This document shows, one piece after another, positions 59,673-64,000 of a stretch of 64,000 nucleotides of DNA. The DNA lies in the NCBI GenBank assembly GCA_020859845.1, contig JAJBVL010000050.1, positions 16,070-80,069 of the forward strand, written 5' to 3'. The notes below the pieces were generated by a model, which saw nothing but the letters and a program-made list of their open reading frames with translations, searched no databases and was not told the DNA's origin. Each line of letters starts with the position of its first letter. Position 1 is the first letter of the stretch. The position numbers were made by a program, and so were the translations under genes. The DNA comes from Bacteroidales bacterium. Its GTDB lineage: Bacteria > Bacteroidota > Bacteroidia > Bacteroidales > Muribaculaceae.

Positions 59673-60010
59673 CGCGTCAGCGGCTTCGTGCAATTGACGC
59701 GCCCTCACACTCGGTCAACTGACCGGCAGGGAGGGTTATAGACATAGTAAAAGGCGTTTTTCCAAACGCTGTCTTCTGAGAGTGAAATCCTGAGAACATT
59801 TCAATATAGTCAGAAGGTAGTGCAGCGGTAGACGTCCAGGGCAGATTATATTTCTGTCCGATGGCAGCTCATATCCAGATGTGAGTTGCCTCTTTCGGGC
59901 AACATATATAATCCAAACGTGGGCTGACCGACTGCTTATCTCGACTATATGGGCAGTCTCAGGGCCTCACTCTCAAGATAAGCAGGATTGAGCGACCCAC
60001 GTCTTTTTTT
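59673..60010 (+). ncRNA. Candidate structured non-coding RNA (~335 nt) ending in a Rho-independent terminator
   Basis: Multiple helices (59673-59679/59695-59701; 59754-59759/59764-59769; 59863-59871/59882-59890; 59933-59941/59976-59984; long range 59777-59785/59967-59975) and terminal stem 59917-59923/59996-60002 followed by T7; no long ORF. Confidence 0.6.
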
Positions 60011-60060
60011 ATCAACTTCAATCAGATGCCGAATCCGGGTAGCAATAGGCAAAAATTGCA

Positions 60061-60357
60061 ATGGATAACACTCTGCAAAATCTTATTGTGGATGTTTGCC
60101 AAGGCTTCCCAACCCAAGACGTGGGGGTGAGCAATATCAACGATGCCAAGAGGTTGGCTCGTATGGCTCATTACGCATGGAAGCATGAGATTGGCTTTCA
60201 TCCCGACATGTTCAATGAAGCACTGCGAGGCAGTGCTGTGTTCGCAAATCTCTCCGATGAAGACTTGGAGGATAAAGCTCGCGAGCTTTGCCATCAAGCC
60301 GACTTCGCCAAACTGATGTTTCACGCCGCTTTCGACCTTGAAGGCTTAACCCTCTGA
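60061..60357 (+). CDS. Hypothetical small protein
   Basis: 98-aa complete ORF ending just before the LRR gene. Confidence 0.6.
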   Translation: MDNTLQNLIVDVCQGFPTQDVGVSNINDAKRLARMAHYAWKHEIGFHPDMFNEALRGSAVFANLSDEDLEDKARELCHQADFAKLMFHAAFDLEGLTL

Positions 60358-60361
60358 CACT

Positions 60362-63300
60362 ATGAAGAAACTGATACTCATGCTAATGAGCCTTGTCTCT
60401 TTCATGACCCACGCTTACGACTTTGAGGTTGATGGCTTTTATTACGAAACCAACCTCACAAATATGACGGTCACATTAGTTTCCGGAGATGTGGCATATG
60501 AGGGAAAAGTATCTATCCCTTCAACCGTTACATATAAGAATCGTGAGTTCGAAGTAATCTCAATTGAGGGAGCATTTTCTGATTGCGAAAATCTACAAAG
60601 CGTATTCATTCCGGCCTCAGTGATGAAGTTAGGGGACAATTCTTTTATGAATTGCCCCAAGCTGAACGAAATTTCAGGAATGTCAGGGGTTGCGCTCATT
60701 GGAGACAACTGCTTCAGCAACTGCACAAGTCTGGACAACCTATCACTTCCCTCTACACTTAGAAGCATAGGCAAGAATGCATTTTCTGGTTGCTCTGAAC
60801 TCATTCAATTAGATATTCCGGAAAGCGTACAAGAGATGGGAGAATATGTATTCAAGGATTGTCATAAAATGTCTAATATTTCACTTCCAAATTGTCTCAC
60901 AAACATACCATCTGGCATGTGTTATGGGTGTAGGTCTTTGTCGCAAATATCGCTACCCTCTAGAATTGCGTCCATTGGCGATAATGCTTTTAAGTTGTGT
61001 TCAGCGATAAGTAGTATTGAGATTCCTACAACAGTTAATACCATAGGCGATTCCTCTTTCAGTGGATGCACAAGTCTTACTAGAATTGATTTCTTGGATG
61101 CTAACTCGGAATTACAAATAAACGGCAATTCAACAGCTTTTATAGATTGTCCGATTAACACATTATATTTGGGAAGAGATATTGTATACCCCCGAGATCC
61201 CTCAAATTACGGCATTACACAATATTATTCACCTTTTGAAGGTAAATCCAGTCTTAAAGAAGTGGTAATTGGATCCATGGTCACTAATTTATATTTCTAT
61301 CTTTTTAGAAATTGCAGCCAACTTCAAAGCATCACCATTCCATCCAATGTAACTTATATTTATTACGGCGTGTTTGAAGACTGCACAGCGTTGACCCACC
61401 TTACCATTGAAGACTCAGAATACGAATTGAGTTTTGGAGGAACAGATATGAATCCCCTGAACATAGGGATATTGTTTTTCAATGATGCGCCTTTGCATGA
61501 CGTATATATTGGAAGGGAGTTGCGGGGCAAAGGTGATTCAAGAACTGGATATTCTGCCTTGTATAAGCAGACAGGGCTGAAAACCATTACCATTGGTGAC
61601 TTCGTTAAGAATATTAACTCATTGTTGTATGACGAATCCGGATCATTGAGTACCACACTCGCAAGATATTCTCAATTGGAACGTTTAGATGTTGGCCCTT
61701 CGCTGTCTATTTTGCCAGACTTGTCGCAAAACGATAATTTACAGCAACTCACTATAAGGCGCACAATTCCTCCGGTGGCTAATGGCTTCAGCAATAAGCA
61801 ATATATGGATTTGATCCCTGATATTCCAAGCGGTAGTTTAGATCAATATTCAACTACTGGTCTCTGGCGCAATTTTTGGCAGTTCAATGAAAACGAAGGT
61901 TTGATATCTATGTTCGATGCCGGGGGATTAAGGTACCATCTTAAGGCTGATAATACACTTGAGGTAATAGCGAAAGACGAGTCTTATGATGGAGACATAG
62001 TTATACCGGCTCAAACAACTTATTTAGGGCATCCTTATCCGGTAACGTCAATACGAAACACCGCCTTTGCAAATAGCGCCATCACGTCGATTTTTGTTTC
62101 GGAAAAGGTAACCTCAATCAGAGACGGCAGTTTTTACAATTGTAAGCAATTAAAGGAAGTGGTTTTTCAAGGGGATTTGGAATCCATAGGCTCATCTGCA
62201 TTTAAAGATTGCAAATCCCTTAGCCTCTGTAACATTCCAATGACAGTAACCTCAATTGGAGATTATGCTTTCTGCAACACAGGGCTGATAAAGGTTAGCA
62301 TTCCCGTATCAGTATCATCTATGGGACAAGGAGTATTCTCAGATTGTGCTTTATTGGAAAGTCTTGACATTCAAGCGAACATTGCGGCATTACCCAATGC
62401 CACAGTAACAAATAGCAGCAAGTTAGAAGAAATAATACTCGGTAACGGAATTACAACCATTGAAGAAAAGGCCATTTCCAACTGCACATCTCTTACCTCC
62501 ATTGAATTCCCATCTTCACTCAAGGTGGTTTGTTCAGAAGCATTCCAAGGATGTTCTTCGCTTTCTAGAATCATTCTCAACGAAGGTATAGAAGTATTGG
62601 AAGATAATGCCTTTCATGGACTATGCTCCCTTTATCAGCTTGTCTTGCCCGCCTCCTTGCAATTTGTGGGTTCTGAGGCATTCAATGGATGCTCGTCGTT
62701 AAAGCAAGTGATTATTGCTGATTCGGAAATACCCTTGACTTTATCATCCTACAGTTCGTGGTTCGACAGAGAGCAGCTCAAATATGAGGATATGACATAT
62801 TATTTCGCAGCCTTTTGGCATGGGGCATTTTATTGTTGTCCTCTTGAATATATCTATATCGGCCGTGATTTGAACTATAATCATTATACTCGAACCTGTA
62901 GTATCTATAATGATAGAGACGCTGTCTACCATAACAAATTTGACAGCCCTTTCTATGATATAACAACTATAAAGAAGGTTGAGATTGGCCCGCTTGTAAA
63001 GTATTTGGGAGACGATACGTTTGATATTCCTGAAATAAACAGGAAGGTTTCTCCTGACTTATTCAAGGGTTGTGTAAATATTGCAGAAGTAATATCTTGG
63101 GCGATATTGCCTCCAAAGCGTGTTATGTTCGATTATTCGGTCTACGATACAGCGAACTTGTTGGTGCCAGAGGAGGCAAGGTCAATGTATGAGACCACTC
63201 CTGGGTGGGAAGAATTTATAAAGGTAAACCAAAATGGTATAGAGTCAGTTTCCACGGACTTCGATAGCAACCAATACATTGTTCACAACCTTCAAGGAAT

Positions 63301-63391
63301 TTTGGTCTTGAAGACTCAAGACCAATCACAAATTCAATCTCTACCCAATGGTATCTATATTATCAATGGGAAGAAAGTTCTCATTCAATAA
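60362..63391 (+). CDS. BspA-like leucine-rich repeat (LRR_5) surface protein with GIYI-type C-terminal tail
   Basis: Many repeats of type F.GC.SL..I.IP.SV..IG..AF; signal peptide; C-terminus YIVHNLQGILVLKTQ...LPNGIYIINGKKVLIQ. Confidence 0.9.
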   Translation: MKKLILMLMSLVSFMTHAYDFEVDGFYYETNLTNMTVTLVSGDVAYEGKVSIPSTVTYKNREFEVISIEGAFSDCENLQSVFIPASVMKLGDNSFMNCPKLNEISGMSGVALIGDNCFSNCTSLDNLSLPSTLRSIGKNAFSGCSELIQLDIPESVQEMGEYVFKDCHKMSNISLPNCLTNIPSGMCYGCRSLSQISLPSRIASIGDNAFKLCSAISSIEIPTTVNTIGDSSFSGCTSLTRIDFLDANSELQINGNSTAFIDCPINTLYLGRDIVYPRDPSNYGITQYYSPFEGKSSLKEVVIGSMVTNLYFYLFRNCSQLQSITIPSNVTYIYYGVFEDCTALTHLTIEDSEYELSFGGTDMNPLNIGILFFNDAPLHDVYIGRELRGKGDSRTGYSALYKQTGLKTITIGDFVKNINSLLYDESGSLSTTLARYSQLERLDVGPSLSILPDLSQNDNLQQLTIRRTIPPVANGFSNKQYMDLIPDIPSGSLDQYSTTGLWRNFWQFNENEGLISMFDAGGLRYHLKADNTLEVIAKDESYDGDIVIPAQTTYLGHPYPVTSIRNTAFANSAITSIFVSEKVTSIRDGSFYNCKQLKEVVFQGDLESIGSSAFKDCKSLSLCNIPMTVTSIGDYAFCNTGLIKVSIPVSVSSMGQGVFSDCALLESLDIQANIAALPNATVTNSSKLEEIILGNGITTIEEKAISNCTSLTSIEFPSSLKVVCSEAFQGCSSLSRIILNEGIEVLEDNAFHGLCSLYQLVLPASLQFVGSEAFNGCSSLKQVIIADSEIPLTLSSYSSWFDREQLKYEDMTYYFAAFWHGAFYCCPLEYIYIGRDLNYNHYTRTCSIYNDRDAVYHNKFDSPFYDITTIKKVEIGPLVKYLGDDTFDIPEINRKVSPDLFKGCVNIAEVISWAILPPKRVMFDYSVYDTANLLVPEEARSMYETTPGWEEFIKVNQNGIESVSTDFDSNQYIVHNLQGILVLKTQDQSQIQSLPNGIYIINGKKVLIQ

Positions 63392-63417
63392 TGACAACAA
63401 AATTTTAACTCAATGAG

Positions 63418-63450
63418 GTTCGCCACGAGTTTCTGTAATTCGTGGCGAAC
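63418..63450. terminator. Perfect 11-bp hairpin between the LRR gene and the HEPN-like gene
   Basis: GTTCGCCACGA-gtttctgtaat-TCGTGGCGAAC; weak T-tract. Confidence 0.6.
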
Positions 63451-63461
63451 TTATTCCCAAT

Positions 63462-63869
63462 ATGAGTAAAGGCATCTATAAAATATCGCAGACAGACAAG
63501 ATAGCGTATTATGATTATATCGTGAAGTTTGAAAATGAACTTTCACATTTTGTCTATGATTGGCATGCACAATCGATTCAAGACTTCCTTGTAGAACATC
63601 AAATATCTTCTTCGGAAGGAAGCGGAAAATTTTGGATTCACTTGGTGGCTGGCCATAAGCAACGAGATAAGGCATATTCTATTTTAAAAAGAATACGCAA
63701 TTCAATGGCTCACGGGAATATTCAGAAAGGCAAAAAGTATTATTGCATCAAAGATTTCACAAATAGTGGAAACAAGACGATGGATTGTCAAATTCCGGTA
63801 AAGGTACTTTGGCGGTTGATTGAATTGATAATAGAGACACGTATTTCATCTATTAACTCAGAGCTGTAG
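63462..63869 (+). CDS. HEPN-like domain protein (putative RNase)
   Basis: KRIRNSMAHGNI contains Rx4H motif (R-NSMA-H); all-helical short protein. Confidence 0.5.
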   Translation: MSKGIYKISQTDKIAYYDYIVKFENELSHFVYDWHAQSIQDFLVEHQISSSEGSGKFWIHLVAGHKQRDKAYSILKRIRNSMAHGNIQKGKKYYCIKDFTNSGNKTMDCQIPVKVLWRLIELIIETRISSINSEL

Positions 63870-63881
63870 ATTTATCTCGAT

Positions 63882-63903
63882 GAGGCTGTGTCATAATGAA
63901 CTG
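63882..63903. repeat. 22-bp direct repeat, copy 2 (GAGGCTGTGTCATAATGAACTG)
   Basis: Exact match to 57499-57520. Confidence 0.95.
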
Positions 63904-64000
63904 ACCCCAAAAGTTAGACAAAAAACTTTTGGAGTGCAGTTTATTTGTAAGCATTCGGTAATGCCCGTATTGCGTACTTCGCCGAAGTAGCCCGAACTTC
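63897..64000. mobile_element. IS-end-like sequence, imperfect terminal inverted repeats nearly abutting
   Basis: AACTGACCCCAAAAGTT-agacaaaa-AACTTTTGGAGTGCAGTT; runs off the right edge. Confidence 0.45.

Noticed and set aside
59673-60010. tmRNA, RNase P RNA or SRP RNA assignment for the structured RNA
   Set aside because: I see no GGGGCTG...TCCACCA ends, no GAGGAAAGTCC core and no SRP tetraloop motif; left as unassigned.

Overview
The window reads as chromosomal DNA of a Bacteroidales-type bacterium (SusC/SusD genes, TAnnTTTG promoter boxes, DUF1573/DUF4836 lipoproteins, LRR_5/BspA-like surface protein). About 0-57.5 kb is mostly ordinary core sequence: a SusC-SusD-SusE-SusF locus cut by the left edge, ABC transporters, aspartate aminotransferase, HypB, RbfA, tRNA-Asp, an ilvD-ilvB-ilvN-ilvC operon, MeaB, RecO, pnp, ATP-type pckA, pdxA, an inositol-lipid type cluster (nucleotidyltransferase, ATP-grasp-like, CDP-alcohol phosphatidyltransferase, HAD hydrolase, inositol-3-phosphate synthase), PldA plus histidine kinase, U32 peptidase, Wzz/SLBB/Wzi export genes, PduO-type adenosyltransferase and aroQ. 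About 57.5-64 kb is an accessory island. It carries degenerate transposase and integrase remnants, a two-gene RhuM-like/Doc module, a 21-bp near-perfect inverted repeat, a candidate structured ncRNA of ~335 nt with its own -7 box and terminator, a small ORF, a large BspA-like LRR protein and a candidate HEPN protein with an RNSMAH motif. A 22-bp direct repeat lies at both edges of the island. The strongest leads are the 59.6-60.0 kb structured RNA next to the RhuM-like/Doc pair, the inositol-lipid cluster with an unusual CDP-alcohol phosphotransferase motif, a terminator-like leader directly before a small HTH gene at 33.9 kb, and a recurring pattern of unrelated short tandem repeats in inter-cistronic gaps. 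No similarity search was run; all family calls come from reading the translations.
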